A DNA stretch of 64,000 bases, from contig NZ_CP098755.1 in the NCBI RefSeq assembly GCF_023746555.1, forward strand, positions 4,042,501-4,106,500. The letters run 5' to 3'. Of the stretch, positions 46,789-55,097 are shown in pieces. The translations under genes were made by a program, and so were the position numbers. The first letter of the stretch is position 1; the number at the start of each line of letters is the position of its first letter. The notes beneath the pieces are model-generated. The model had not been told where the DNA came from. It worked only from the letters and a program-made list of their open reading frames with translations, and made no database searches. Source of the stretch: Brevibacillus ruminantium (GTDB lineage: Bacteria; Bacillota; Bacilli; Brevibacillales; Brevibacillaceae).

Positions 46789-47460
46789 TCAAAGCTTTGA
46801 ATTTTCCAGATGCTCTCTCATACGTTCTACAGCCTTTTCCTCGTCTCCTGCCCGAATGGCTTCCATAATTTGGCGATGTTCTACCAAAGCAGAACGGGCG
46901 CGCCCCTCTCGAGCCAATGATTCGATGCGAACGGAATTACTGTACTCTACCAGCGGTGCCCAGATCCGGTGCAGAATTGAGTTGCGGCTGGAACGACAGA
47001 TTACGCGGTGAAACTGATAGTCTTCCTCCGCAGGGATCTCCCCTTGGGCCACCTTTTCCTCGGCTGCGGCAAGGATTCGTTCCATTTCCTCAAAGTGCTT
47101 TTCCGTAGCCCTGCGACAAGCCATCCGAACGGCATCCAGCTCCAGCACTTTTCGCATTTCGATCAAATCTTTTTTCGTTTTGTAATCACGGAGAATAAAA
47201 AAGCCGAGAATATCAATCAACCGATTGTGACGATAATGCTTTAAAAAGGTGCCTTCCCCTCTGCGGGTCTCGATCAAGCCGAGCAGTTCCAGGGCACGCA
47301 GCGCTTCCCGCACAGACGAGCGGCCTGCTCCCAGCTGTTCAGACAACTCCCGCTCAGAGGGCAGCTTGTCACCGGGACGCAAGTTTTTCTCCTGAACGAT
47401 TTCGTGGATTTGCAGGAGAATGCCTTCGTACACTTTTTTTTCCTGTAACGAATCAAGCAT
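46789..47460 (-). CDS. GntR family regulator with FCD ligand domain (FadR/LldR type)
   Basis: The 223-residue regulator begins MLDSLQEKKVYEGILLQIHEIV at 47460, after GGAGGAGG. The N-terminal winged helix shows LRPGDKLPSERELSEQLGAGRSSVREALRALELLGLIETRRGEGTFL, and the C-terminal FCD domain carries metal-binding residues (RKVLELDAVRMA, DYQFHRVICRSSRN, EHRQIMEAI). Family members respond to hydroxyacids, fatty acyl-CoA or pyruvate. It lies 92 bases downstream of the malic enzyme gene on the same strand, with only a hairpin lacking a T-run between them. It very likely binds the AGTGGTCAGACCACT palindrome in the malic enzyme promoter and the related site before glcD. Confidence 0.92.
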   Translation of the reverse strand: MLDSLQEKKVYEGILLQIHEIVQEKNLRPGDKLPSERELSEQLGAGRSSVREALRALELLGLIETRRGEGTFLKHYRHNRLIDILGFFILRDYKTKKDLIEMRKVLELDAVRMACRRATEKHFEEMERILAAAEEKVAQGEIPAEEDYQFHRVICRSSRNSILHRIWAPLVEYSNSVRIESLAREGRARSALVEHRQIMEAIRAGDEEKAVERMREHLENSKL

Positions 47461-47552
47461 CCTGAAGCTCCTCCTCCCAGATGGCCTTCCGTGAAGCACC
47501 CTCCAAGGAGCATTGCTGTTCCCGGAGGGTGTTCGTCAATGAATGCGGCCGA

Positions 47553-48797
47553 TTACACTTTTTGATAGGAAATGGCGGTGAGTCTTGCTGTTTTTTCGCG
47601 AACCTCTTCTGGATCGACTGTGATTCTCGCCAATCCGGAATCCATCGCTGCTTTGGCTACGGCTGCGGCTACCTGCGGAGCTACACGCGGGTCGAACGGT
47701 CCCGGAATCACTTTGTCAGCAGACAGCTCTTCTTCCGAAATGAGATCGGCGATCGCGTAAACAGCAGCCAGCTTCATCTCTTCGTTGATGCATGTCGCAC
47801 GCGTATCCAGCGCCCCGCGGAAGATGCCCGGGAAAGCCAGTACGTTGTTTACCTGGTTCGGGAAGTCGGAACGGCCTGTACCGATGACAGCCGCACCAGC
47901 TGCTTTGGCCTCTTCCGGCATGATCTCCGGAGTCGGGTTGGCCATGGCGAAAATGATCGCATCGCGATTCATGGTTTTTACCATTTCTTGTGTCACAGCT
48001 CCTGCTACGGAAACGCCGATAAACACGTCTGCGCCTTTCATGGCATCGGCCAGATTGCCTTCCAGTTTGTCGCGGTTGGTGATCTTGGCCATTTCTTCTT
48101 TGATCGGGTTCATGCCGAAAGGACGACCTTCGTACACAATCCCTTTAGTGTCGCACATGATAACGTCTTTTACGCCCATGGACAGAAGCAGCTTGATGAT
48201 CGCAATACCTGCCGCACCAGCACCGTTGGCAACGACGCGGATGTCTTCCAGCTTCTTGTTCACCACGCGCAGCGCATTGATCAGACCGGCAGCCGTTACA
48301 ATCGCTGTTCCATGCTGGTCGTCGTGAAAAATCGGAATCGTGGTTTCGCGCTTCAGGCGCTCTTCGATCTCGAAGCAGGCAGGAGCCGCGATATCCTCCA
48401 GGTTTACCCCGCCGAACGTTGGCTCAAGCAGCTTTACCGTTTCCACGATTTTGTCCACATCAGTGGTATTGAGGCAGATCGGGAATGCATCTACACCAGC
48501 AAAGGATTTGAACAGAACCGCCTTGCCCTCCATTACAGGCATGGCAGCCTCAGGACCGATATTGCCCAGACCGAGCACAGCGGTGCCATCGCTGACAACA
48601 GCTACGAGGTTCCCCTTCATGGTGTAGTCGTATACTTTCGATTTGTCATCAAAAATTTCCTTGCAAGGCTCTGCTACCCCTGGCGAATAAGCCAGACTGA
48701 GGTCACGCGCATTGCGTACAGGCACCTTGGTGACAGCCTCTAATTTCCCCTGATGCTTTCTGTGAAGTTCCAGTGATTCCTCTCGCAAGTTGGACAC
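47553..48797 (-). CDS. ytsJ: NAD(P)-dependent malic enzyme (YtsJ type)
   Basis: Malic enzyme decarboxylates malate to pyruvate. The 414-residue protein lacks the long extra domains of larger forms and resembles YtsJ, the NADP-preferring enzyme of B. subtilis. Motifs include [68 protein letters not shown] and the Rossmann loop [15 protein letters not shown] choose the GTG at 48797 because GGAG lies nine bases before it and the N-terminus then reads (M)[11 protein letters not shown] as in YtsJ; in-frame ATGs at 48815-48818 overlap the SD. A GntR-type operator lies just downstream of its predicted transcription start. Confidence 0.95.
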   Translation of the reverse strand: MSNLREESLELHRKHQGKLEAVTKVPVRNARDLSLAYSPGVAEPCKEIFDDKSKVYDYTMKGNLVAVVSDGTAVLGLGNIGPEAAMPVMEGKAVLFKSFAGVDAFPICLNTTDVDKIVETVKLLEPTFGGVNLEDIAAPACFEIEERLKRETTIPIFHDDQHGTAIVTAAGLINALRVVNKKLEDIRVVANGAGAAGIAIIKLLLSMGVKDVIMCDTKGIVYEGRPFGMNPIKEEMAKITNRDKLEGNLADAMKGADVFIGVSVAGAVTQEMVKTMNRDAIIFAMANPTPEIMPEEAKAAGAAVIGTGRSDFPNQVNNVLAFPGIFRGALDTRATCINEEMKLAAVYAIADLISEEELSADKVIPGPFDPRVAPQVAAAVAKAAMDSGLARITVDPEEVREKTARLTAISYQKV

Positions 48798-48863
48798 AAT
48801 AACCACTCCATTCATCAATGTTATGTATGTTTTTTAGGAATTATCTATACTGAACCAGCGCTT

Positions 48864-48923
48864 AGTGGTCAGACCACTTTTTTAATTATGTTTTCATTAT
48901 AGCAAAACGCGTAATCCTGTAAA
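48864..48923 (-). promoter_or_regulatory. Malic enzyme promoter with GntR-type operator
   Basis: On the minus strand TTTACA (48918-48923) and TATAAT (48896-48901) are 16 bases apart. AGTGGTCAGACCACT (48864-48878), a perfect 15-base palindrome, follows at about +11 to +25. The TGGTC/GACCA half sites are typical of FCD-type GntR regulators, and such a gene is cotranscribed downstream. Confidence 0.8.
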
Positions 48924-48938
48924 CCCGCCGAAATCGTC

Positions 48939-48967
48939 AAAAAAGGGAGGACATTGGTCATCCTCCC
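48939..48967 (-). terminator. Terminator overlapping the end of dnaE
   Basis: On the minus strand GGGAGGA (48961-48967) pairs with TCCTCCC (48945-48951) and is followed by TTTTTT. The first arm encodes the last residues of DnaE and the stop codon lies in the loop. Confidence 0.9.
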
Positions 48968-51900
48968 CCGTTTATGGGCAATTCTTTTTGAATTACGCTG
49001 TCACGTCCCACAATTTCTCGCGCTAGCTCCAAAAATGACTCATTTACCTCTACCCGAATCGAATCGGGTAGGCGAATTGTCTGTCTTTTTCCTTCGTAAT
49101 ACAATACAACAGGAATCGTTCCCCTTTTTTCGACAAACAGTCTCTGCAAACTGTGCAGGGTCGAATCCTGCTCCTGCTGTGGCGATATTTTGACAAACAG
49201 GACCGGCTCCATTTCCGGTTTGGGTAGCAGCGAGGCGTCCCAAAAGCGGTTGGCGATCAGCTTTACCGCATCATCCTGGCGGTCGACCCGCGCTTCAGCC
49301 ACGACCACCTGCTCTGTATTCAACAGTTCGGCATACTTGGCAAACACTTTGGGAAACACAACCGTCTCTACCTGTGCCGTCTTATCCTCCAGCTGAAGAA
49401 ACACCATTGGCTCCCCTTTCTTCGTCTGGATGCGCTTCTGGTGGGTGATCATGCCCACTACCTTTACGTTCTGTTCGCGGGCACACTCCGGCAAGCTGGC
49501 AACGGAATGCACCTCCGGACGGTTGAACAGATGAGCATACTGGTCGAGCGGATGGCCGGACAGGTAAACTCCAAGCAGCTCGCGCTCTTCCTTTAGCTGC
49601 TGGACGTGGGAAAAGGGCGGCACCTCTGGGTATTCCGCTGGCTGGCGCACCGGATCAACCGCCGTATCTGCGGCGAAAAGATTAAGCTGATCCGCATCGC
49701 GCTCGCTTCTTTTGCCTGTCGCTTTGCCCATCGCTTCATCCAGCAGGACCATCTGTTGACTGCGATGCCCCGGCAGTCCGTCCAGCGCACCGCAGAGAAT
49801 CAGGGATTCGACGACCCTCCTGTTGACCAACCTGCCGTCTACCCGCGCGCAAAAGTCGAATAGATCTCGGTATGGTCTACTTTTCCGCTCCCGTACGATC
49901 GATTCAATGGCTCCATAGCCGACGTTTTTTACCGCGGCAAGTCCAAAGCGGATCGCATCCCGGCTGACTGTGAAAACGGCCTCGCTTTCATTGACGTCGG
50001 GCGGCAAAATTTGCAGATGCAGACGGCGGGCTTCCTCCGTGTACTCGGCAATTCTCGTCTGACTGCCGATGGAAAGTGAAAGCAAGGCAGCCATAAAAGC
50101 GAGCGGATGGTTGGCTTTCAGATAAGCCATCTGGTAGGAAATCATCCCGTATGCGACGGAATGCGCCTTGGGAAATCCGTAATCGGCAAAACGGACAATC
50201 AAATCATAAATTTCATGCCCCAGCTTTTCTCCGTAACCCTGTCGTACACAGCCAGCAACGAACTTTTCCCGCTGCTCTGCGAGTAGTTCGCGCTTTTTCT
50301 TTCCAACCGCTCGCCGCAAAATATCGGCCTCTCCCATGCTGAAGCCGGCCAGCTTTGAGGCAATCAGCAAGATATGCTCCTGATAGATCATGAAGCCATG
50401 CGTTTCACTGAGAATCGGCTCCAGATCGGGATGGGCGTACTCGACAGGACTCTCTTTGTGCTTGGCCCGGATGTACTGTGGAATGATCTCCATCGGTCCG
50501 GGTCGGTACAGGGCAAGTACGGCGATGATGTCATCCAGGACTGTCGGCTTCAAATCCCTCAGGACATGGCGAAAACCGGCTGATTCCAATTGAAAGACTC
50601 CCGTCGTCTCTCCGCGCGTTAGCATTTGAAACGTCTTGGCGTCATCGGTCGGGATGTTCTCCAGATCCACCTCTACACCCGATTGGTGCAAATGGCGCAA
50701 CGCTTCCTGGATGATCGTCAGGTTCCTGAGACCGAGAAAATCCATCTTCAAAAGCCCGATCTCTTCCAGGTCCTCCATCGGAAACTGAGTCAATGCCAGT
50801 CCCTCACTGCCTGTCTGCAACGGCACATAATGGGTCAACGGCTCAGGTGCGATGACGACTCCTGCCGCATGGGTGGAAGCATGGCGGGGCAGCCCCTCCA
50901 CACCTTTGGCCGTCTCGATCAATTGACGAGCCTGCGCATTTTCCGCACACAGTTTGTCCAAATCGGGATTCAGCTCGAAAGCTTTGGCAATCGTCATCCC
51001 CGGCGACTGCGGAATCATTTTGGCGACACGGTCAATAAGTCCGAGCGACAGCCCCAGCGCTCTTCCCGTATCGCGCACGGCAGCACGGGCAGCCATCGTG
51101 CCAAAGGTGATAATCTGGGCCACGCGATCACGTCCGTATTTATCCGCGACGTACCGAATCACTTCATCACGCCGTTCCACCGAGAAGTCAATATCGATAT
51201 CGGGCATCGTCACCCGCTCGGGATTGAGGAACCTTTCAAAGAGAAGGTTGTACTTTATCGGATCGACATTGGTGATTTTGAGTGCGTAGGCGACCAGACT
51301 GCCTGCTGACGACCCACGTCCCGGTCCGGTCGGTATCTCCTGTTCATGAGCAAAGCGCATGAAGTCCCACACAATGAGAAAGTAATCGGTGAAACCGGTC
51401 CGGGTGATGATGGAAAGCTCGTGATCCAGCCGCTCCCTGATCTCAGGCGTAATCGTTCCATACCGTTCAAGACAGCCCTGCTCGCACAGCTCGCGCAAGT
51501 AATTCGTCGGTTCCAGTCCGTCAGCCAGCGGATATTTCGGCAAAATATGACGTCCAAACGACAATTCCCAGTTGCACCGCTCTGCAATCCCCACAGTATT
51601 GGCCAGAGCCTCGGGAGCGTACGCAAACAGCTGAGTCATCTCCTCCCCGCTTTTCAAGTAATACTGGTCGGTTTCGTAGCGGAAGCGGTTTTCTTCATCC
51701 ACCGTTTTCCCCTCGCCAATCGCAAGCAGGATGTCATGTTCACGATGCTCATTGCGGTCTACATAATGTACATTGTTGGTCACTACAAGCGGCAGACCTG
51801 TTTCTTGGCCCAGTCGAAGCAGCCGCTGGTTGAGCCGCCGCTCACGCTCTACACCGTGATCCTGCAGCTCCAGATAAAAATGATCAGGTCCGTAAATATC

Positions 51901-52386
51901 GCGGTACCACAGCGCTGCCTGCTTTGCACCCACGGCATCACCCGCCAGAAGAAGGCGAGCCACCTCGCCTTCCAGACAGCCGCTGAGCGCGATCAGGCCG
52001 TCCGCGTGTTTGGCCAGTATTTCTTTATTTAATCGGGGCAGGATAAAATGGCCATCGGTACCTGCAATCGTAGCCAGCTTCAGCAGATTTGCGTAACCGA
52101 TGCTGTTTTCCGCCAGCAAGACCAGATGGGAGGGGGGTGGCGCATTTCTCACCCGATCCTGAAGGTTTCCTTCGATTACGTAAACCTCCATCCCGATGAT
52201 CGGCTTGATTCCCGCCTGCTGACATGCCTTGTAAAAAGGGACTGCCGCGTAAAGATTGGCGTGATCTGTGATAGCCAGGGCTTTCATCCCCAGCTCCGCA
52301 GCGCGCTTTACCAGCTCCTCCACTCGTGCCGCCCCGTCCAGCAGACTGTATTCCGTATGCACATGCAAATGCACAAAGGGGGTCAT
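48958..52386 (-). CDS. dnaE: DNA polymerase III subunit alpha, DnaE type
   Basis: The 1142-residue polymerase works at the replication fork; in Bacillales DnaE extends primers before PolC takes over. It has an N-terminal PHP domain (FVHLHVHTEYSLLDGAARVEEL), the palm motif MPDIDIDFSVERRDEVIRYV near residue 394 with the catalytic Asp pair, a later palm Asp segment (GLLKMDFLGLRNLTII), the helix-hairpin-helix region, and a C-terminal OB domain (VKVVGMITHQKRIQTKKGEPMVFLQLED). GGGAG lies seven bases before the ATG at 52386; an ATG two codons earlier is too close to it. A -10 sequence TATAAT lies at 52435-52440 with no clear -35. Confidence 0.97.
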   Translation of the reverse strand: MTPFVHLHVHTEYSLLDGAARVEELVKRAAELGMKALAITDHANLYAAVPFYKACQQAGIKPIIGMEVYVIEGNLQDRVRNAPPPSHLVLLAENSIGYANLLKLATIAGTDGHFILPRLNKEILAKHADGLIALSGCLEGEVARLLLAGDAVGAKQAALWYRDIYGPDHFYLELQDHGVERERRLNQRLLRLGQETGLPLVVTNNVHYVDRNEHREHDILLAIGEGKTVDEENRFRYETDQYYLKSGEEMTQLFAYAPEALANTVGIAERCNWELSFGRHILPKYPLADGLEPTNYLRELCEQGCLERYGTITPEIRERLDHELSIITRTGFTDYFLIVWDFMRFAHEQEIPTGPGRGSSAGSLVAYALKITNVDPIKYNLLFERFLNPERVTMPDIDIDFSVERRDEVIRYVADKYGRDRVAQIITFGTMAARAAVRDTGRALGLSLGLIDRVAKMIPQSPGMTIAKAFELNPDLDKLCAENAQARQLIETAKGVEGLPRHASTHAAGVVIAPEPLTHYVPLQTGSEGLALTQFPMEDLEEIGLLKMDFLGLRNLTIIQEALRHLHQSGVEVDLENIPTDDAKTFQMLTRGETTGVFQLESAGFRHVLRDLKPTVLDDIIAVLALYRPGPMEIIPQYIRAKHKESPVEYAHPDLEPILSETHGFMIYQEHILLIASKLAGFSMGEADILRRAVGKKKRELLAEQREKFVAGCVRQGYGEKLGHEIYDLIVRFADYGFPKAHSVAYGMISYQMAYLKANHPLAFMAALLSLSIGSQTRIAEYTEEARRLHLQILPPDVNESEAVFTVSRDAIRFGLAAVKNVGYGAIESIVRERKSRPYRDLFDFCARVDGRLVNRRVVESLILCGALDGLPGHRSQQMVLLDEAMGKATGKRSERDADQLNLFAADTAVDPVRQPAEYPEVPPFSHVQQLKEERELLGVYLSGHPLDQYAHLFNRPEVHSVASLPECAREQNVKVVGMITHQKRIQTKKGEPMVFLQLEDKTAQVETVVFPKVFAKYAELLNTEQVVVAEARVDRQDDAVKLIANRFWDASLLPKPEMEPVLFVKISPQQEQDSTLHSLQRLFVEKRGTIPVVLYYEGKRQTIRLPDSIRVEVNESFLELAREIVGRDSVIQKELPINGGG

Positions 52387-52492
52387 TTCCATTCTCCCTC
52401 TCTTGCGTTTCCGTTGTCTTTTTTCTTCTCCTCCATTATACCGCATGCGGCTGGAGTTACGATGGCAAACCACTTTCTCACGGCTCGCCGTC

Positions 52493-52521
52493 TTTACATT
52501 CCTGGATGTCACAGGTATAGT
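52493..52521 (+). promoter_or_regulatory. Plus-strand promoter of the antisense (antitoxin) RNA
   Basis: TTTACA (52493-52498) and TATAGT (52516-52521) are 17 bases apart, predicting a start near 52528. No plus-strand gene follows until ytpI; instead a terminator comes at 52596-52645. This suits a short antisense RNA. Confidence 0.7.
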
Positions 52522-52556
52522 GAAAGAAAAGGACCGAAGCGTTGCAGCGCTCCGGT
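52522..52556 (-). terminator. Terminator of the toxin mRNA
   Basis: On the minus strand ACCGGAGCG (52548-52556) pairs with CGCTTCGGT (52533-52541, one G-T pair) and CCTTTTCTTT follows. It ends the toxin transcript before it reaches dnaE. Confidence 0.8.
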
Positions 52557-52645
52557 CGTGTACAACTGGTGCCCGCAGAGGAGCGGCCCGCCGGGGAAGT
52601 AGCCCGCTTGTCAGGATGGACAAAGGTGTGGGCTACTTCTTTTTA
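52528..52645 (+). ncRNA. Predicted antitoxin antisense RNA (type I toxin-antitoxin)
   Basis: A ~118-base RNA is predicted from the plus-strand promoter at 52493-52521 to the terminator at 52596-52645 (GAAGTAGCCC / GGGCTACTTC, then TTTTT). It runs opposite to the toxin mRNA and covers its 3' part, including the stop codon and last few codons (52633-52645). Convergent overlap at the 3' end is the arrangement of txpA/RatA and bsrG/SR4 in B. subtilis. The 5' end also forms the stem at 52533-52556. Expression is inferred. Confidence 0.65.
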
Positions 52646-52725
52646 TTGCCTGTATCATGGGTGACGAGTAATACGACGAGGGAACCGAAAGACAGCATCA
52701 GACTGATCGCTTCGAAAACAGTCAA
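52633..52725 (-). CDS. Small hydrophobic toxin-like peptide (Hol_Tox/BsrG type, 30 residues)
   Basis: The 30-residue peptide begins (M)TVFEAISLMLSFGSLVVLL at a TTG start (52725) five bases after the strong SD AAGGGGGTGA, and ends in a charged GNKKK tail. The pattern M-T/S-x-F/Y-E/Q-x-L/I-x-L-M...F/I-G, one membrane helix and a lysine tail, is that of the putative holin-like toxins and of BsrG/BsrE-type type I toxins. These insert in the membrane when not held back by antisense RNA. An in-frame ATG at 52743 would add MKGGDA but has no SD. The SD can pair with CACCCC at 52752-52757, so translation may be limited by structure. Confidence 0.78.
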   Translation of the reverse strand: MTVFEAISLMLSFGSLVVLLVTHDTGNKKK

Positions 52726-52798
52726 CGCATCACCCCCTTTCATGCGGAAGTGGGGTGAGCACGCTGCCCCTGGTAAGCTGTCCAGATTGTACAAGAAA

Positions 52799-52826
52799 AT
52801 TATACCACAAAGTATAACCAGAACAA
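52799..52826 (-). promoter_or_regulatory. Toxin gene promoter
   Basis: On the minus strand TTGTTC (52821-52826) and TATAAT (52799-52804) are 16 bases apart, predicting a start near 52792, a ~67-base 5' leader and a transcript of about 270 bases ending at 52522. A second -10-like TATACT lies inside the spacer. Confidence 0.7.
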
Positions 52827-52906
52827 ACATTCGTATTCCGAATTTGACCTGATTTGCAATCTTTAGTAGGATAATCCTAGATTTAAAGAGAGGATGGAAT
52901 CCATTC

Positions 52907-53218
52907 ATGTGGTTTGCTACCTATATGACGGGTGTAGTCGCTTCGCTGGTCGCCAGTGTTTATTTCAGTGTGACAGCCCGCCAGCGAGGCATTCACCCGC
53001 TCGCTTCCCGGATGACACTGGGCAAAATGAATATCTCACTTGGTGTTTTGGTCTCTTTGTTTGGATTGAATCAGCTTTTTTTCGACGATTTGGACAAGAT
53101 CCGCATCGTCGTCGGACTGTTGCTTCTGTTTGTCGGTGTTATGAATCTGGTGCTCGGCACACGCAATTATTTGCGCTACCGTACAGCTTGGCAGGCCGAA
53201 GTGAAAAAAAGCTCCTAA
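52907..53218 (+). CDS. ytpI: YtpI family membrane protein
   Basis: The 103-residue protein has three predicted membrane segments: MWFATYMTGVVASLVASVYFS, ISLGVLVSLFGLNQLFF and RIVVGLLLLFVGVMNLVLGT. The stretch between the first two reads RQRGIHPLASRMTLGKMN and it ends RNYLRYRTAW, the pattern of the YtpI-like family (function unknown). In B. subtilis ytpI lies next to ytoI; here ytoI is 2 kb further, separated by the C39 and LRR genes. AGAGAGGATGG precedes the ATG. A terminator overlaps its stop codon. Confidence 0.88.
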   Translation: MWFATYMTGVVASLVASVYFSVTARQRGIHPLASRMTLGKMNISLGVLVSLFGLNQLFFDDLDKIRIVVGLLLLFVGVMNLVLGTRNYLRYRTAWQAEVKKSS

Positions 53219-53241
53219 CCTGTAATGGATCGAGCTTTTTC
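53203..53241 (+). terminator. Terminator overlapping the ytpI stop codon
   Basis: GAAAAAAAGCTC (53203-53214) pairs with GAGCTTTTTC (53232-53241); the ytpI stop codon lies at the loop edge and the right arm carries the T-run. Confidence 0.7.
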
Positions 53242-53308
53242 GCAGGGTGGGGAATCATTTTCCTACAATGGCAACTGTTTTTTCTGGCTAAACGATTTTT
53301 GCTTGCGC

Positions 53309-53378
53309 TATAATGAGCGTGTGTGACATACTATTGCTTCAGACAACCCGAGTGCTGTGCCGACGGTTGTCCTTTTTT
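53309..53378 (+). ncRNA. Possible small RNA of about 58 bases
   Basis: TATAAT (53309-53314) has only a weak -35 (TGGCTA, 18 bases upstream). From a start near 53321 the sequence reaches a clear terminator, GACAACC / GGTTGTC (53342-53371) followed by TTTTTT (53373-53378). The RNA would begin at TGTGACATACT (53322-53332), the 11-mer also found in the gapB promoter and before pfkA. No ORF fits inside. The gap 53219-53556 contains this unit, the ytpI terminator and a palindrome before the C39 gene. Confidence 0.5.
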
Positions 53379-53516
53379 ATTTCCCGAGGACTACATAACG
53401 GATTGCAGGACATCAAACCACATCTGTTTCCACTCAACTCTCCTCCTGAAAAAAAATTGCTCAAAAAATTCTGTTTTGGTTGTTATTGTAATCACCATTT
53501 TACCTTTATTGATGAA

Positions 53517-53530
53517 AGCGTTATAACGCT
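53517..53530. promoter_or_regulatory. Palindrome before the C39-like peptidase gene
   Basis: AGCGTTATAACGCT is a perfect 14-base palindrome located 27 bases before the start codon, a typical operator position. The protein that binds is unknown. Confidence 0.45.
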
Positions 53531-53556
53531 AACCTAAAAATTGAGGAGAATGAGTG

Positions 53557-54090
53557 ATGGCATCAAAAATGTTTCGTGCAAATCTTGGCATTAGCCCGTT
53601 TTATCAATGTGGGCAGTCGTGGTCATCAGAGAAAACAAGTTGCGGTAAAACCATGTGTGAGGAAGGATGTTATATTACCTCGGCGGCTATGGTGTTAACC
53701 TATAACGGTTATAATGTCGATCCGGGAACGTTGAGAAATGCAATTAAACCGTATGATTGCCCGATTGACTTTTCAGTCGTTGCAACTAGGTACCGATTAA
53801 AATATACCAGGGTGGATAAAAACTTTGAAAAAATCAGAGCAGATATATTTGATTATCTTTATTATTCGGATACCCCGGTAATGATCGGAGTCTCTGGTTC
53901 TAACACACACATGGTTGTAGCCCAGGGTTTTTCAGGAACATTGAGTATTGATCCTGATGGAAATCCCAATTATTCGGAGATTACACCCAGCATGATTCTT
54001 GTCAACGATCCTGGTAGTAAAAACAGAACGACATTGGCGCAGGTACTAACTTCGTACCCAACGGTAACTGGATACCGTATTTTAGAGTAA
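53557..54090 (+). CDS. C39-like peptidase domain protein
   Basis: The 177-residue protein has no signal peptide. It carries a papain-like C39 fold: FYQCGQSWSS, then CEEGCYITSAAMVLTYNG with the likely catalytic Cys, then SNTHMVVAQGF with the likely His, and MILVNDPGS with the Asp. Similar stand-alone domains (Peptidase_C39_2, YvpB-like) are secreted or intracellular proteases or inactive relatives. The start is ATG at 53557 (GTG at 53554 also possible), eight bases after GAGGAG. Base composition is clearly lower in GC than the flanking genes, as is the next gene, which suggests recent acquisition. It converges on the LRR lipoprotein gene. Confidence 0.8.
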   Translation: MASKMFRANLGISPFYQCGQSWSSEKTSCGKTMCEEGCYITSAAMVLTYNGYNVDPGTLRNAIKPYDCPIDFSVVATRYRLKYTRVDKNFEKIRADIFDYLYYSDTPVMIGVSGSNTHMVVAQGFSGTLSIDPDGNPNYSEITPSMILVNDPGSKNRTTLAQVLTSYPTVTGYRILE

Positions 54091-54114
54091 AAGTCCCATC
54101 AGGGGCTTTTACTC
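54085..54114. terminator. Shared hairpin between the C39 and LRR genes
   Basis: GAGTAAAAGTCCC (54085-54097) pairs with GGGGCTTTTACTC (54102-54114, one G-T pair). It includes the stop codon of the C39 gene and the last codons of the converging LRR gene, and could end both transcripts although no T-run lies outside the stem. Confidence 0.7.
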
Positions 54115-54864
54115 TACTTCCAAAATAGTTTGTTCGGATATTTTCAAATCCTTGTGTCCAGACAGCAGGTGAACATCTTTTACTTCCTTTTTACTCAACA
54201 GTAGGTATTTCAAGCCTGGTACACTCACGAGAGGTTTTACTGACGTTACTTTAGTATCTCGTATATCAAGATACGTCAGTGTCTGCAGGTTCTCCAAAGC
54301 TGTAAGATCAGAAACATCCGTTTCCATCAACAGTAACCGTTCTAAATGCGGCAATTCCTGTACAACGCCAATGTCACGTACCGGGTTGTTGATAACAGCC
54401 AAGTATGTTAGGTTTTGCAATGTGCTGACGGAAGTTATATCTTGGATTTGATTATTACTTATTGTCAACATTTTCAGTGAAGGAAGGTTCTTCACGAAAT
54501 CCAAATTTTCCAGATGAACATCAGATATCGTTAAAGAAGACAAGTTCTTCGGAAATTTTATTTGTGCGATATTCTCCACTTCAACCCCGCTTAATTCCAA
54601 TGATTGTAAATTGGTCATTTTTTGCAAAAACTCCATTTGAATTGCATTTTTATCCTGGTCATCGAACATCTCTGCACTAAGAAAAAGGTGCTCCACCTTA
54701 CTATAATCTTCTTCTATAAGAGTAGAAATGTCCTTTTTCAAGTTTTCTGCGATAGCCTCCACAACCTTTTTGGGTACATGTTCAAAAGTCGACTGGAGAT
54801 CATTTGACGGTGAACAGGCATTAAAAAAAATACAACTCAGTATAATCAACACCTTGTTTTTCAA
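54109..54864 (-). CDS. Leucine-rich repeat lipoprotein
   Basis: The 251-residue protein starts MKNKVLIILSCIFFNACSPSND, a lipoprotein signal with lipidation at Cys 17. About seven leucine-rich repeats of ~22 residues follow (NLQSLELSGVEVENIAQI, LKMLTISNNQIQDITSV, LTYLAVINNPVRDIGVV, LERLLLMETDVSDLTAL, LTYLDIRDTKVTSVKPL). This is the internalin-type repeat that forms a curved binding surface. A TTG start is used, eight bases after GGGAGG. GC is low compared with neighbours. It probably binds a protein or wall ligand outside the cell; pairing with the C39 protein is possible but unproven. Confidence 0.85.
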   Translation of the reverse strand: MKNKVLIILSCIFFNACSPSNDLQSTFEHVPKKVVEAIAENLKKDISTLIEEDYSKVEHLFLSAEMFDDQDKNAIQMEFLQKMTNLQSLELSGVEVENIAQIKFPKNLSSLTISDVHLENLDFVKNLPSLKMLTISNNQIQDITSVSTLQNLTYLAVINNPVRDIGVVQELPHLERLLLMETDVSDLTALENLQTLTYLDIRDTKVTSVKPLVSVPGLKYLLLSKKEVKDVHLLSGHKDLKISEQTILEVE

Positions 54865-55097
54865 GACGTTTACCTCCCGTTTATACCATTTTATGTAAAT
54901 TACTTATCTATAGGACGCATCAAGCTAATGTAAAGTTACATCAAACAAATCAGGGCGCAGGGTTATGCCTTTTTTATTTACCTTTTTGTGGAAACCCGTT
55001 CCCATATTGAATGAGATATCGATTTCGTCATCAAATCTGAATGCATGTCTGCGTCTGCGAGCAACGGCCGGATCGAAGAGATTCTTCCCGGCTACGC

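Noticed and set aside
46789-47533. Terminator between the malic enzyme and GntR genes
   Set aside because: CACCCTCC/GGAGGGTG at 47496-47532 forms a stem but has no T-run, so cotranscription of the two genes remains likely.
47481-48743. 420-codon plus-strand frame opposite the malic enzyme gene
   Set aside because: No SD and no known motifs; the minus-strand malic enzyme is certain.
52743-52908. Longer form of the small toxin ORF starting upstream
   Set aside because: The upstream part covers the toxin promoter and leader and has no SD; only the last 30 codons match a toxin family.
53313-53537. 74-codon plus-strand ORF after ytpI
   Set aside because: No SD, interrupted by a clear terminator hairpin, and composition unlike a protein.
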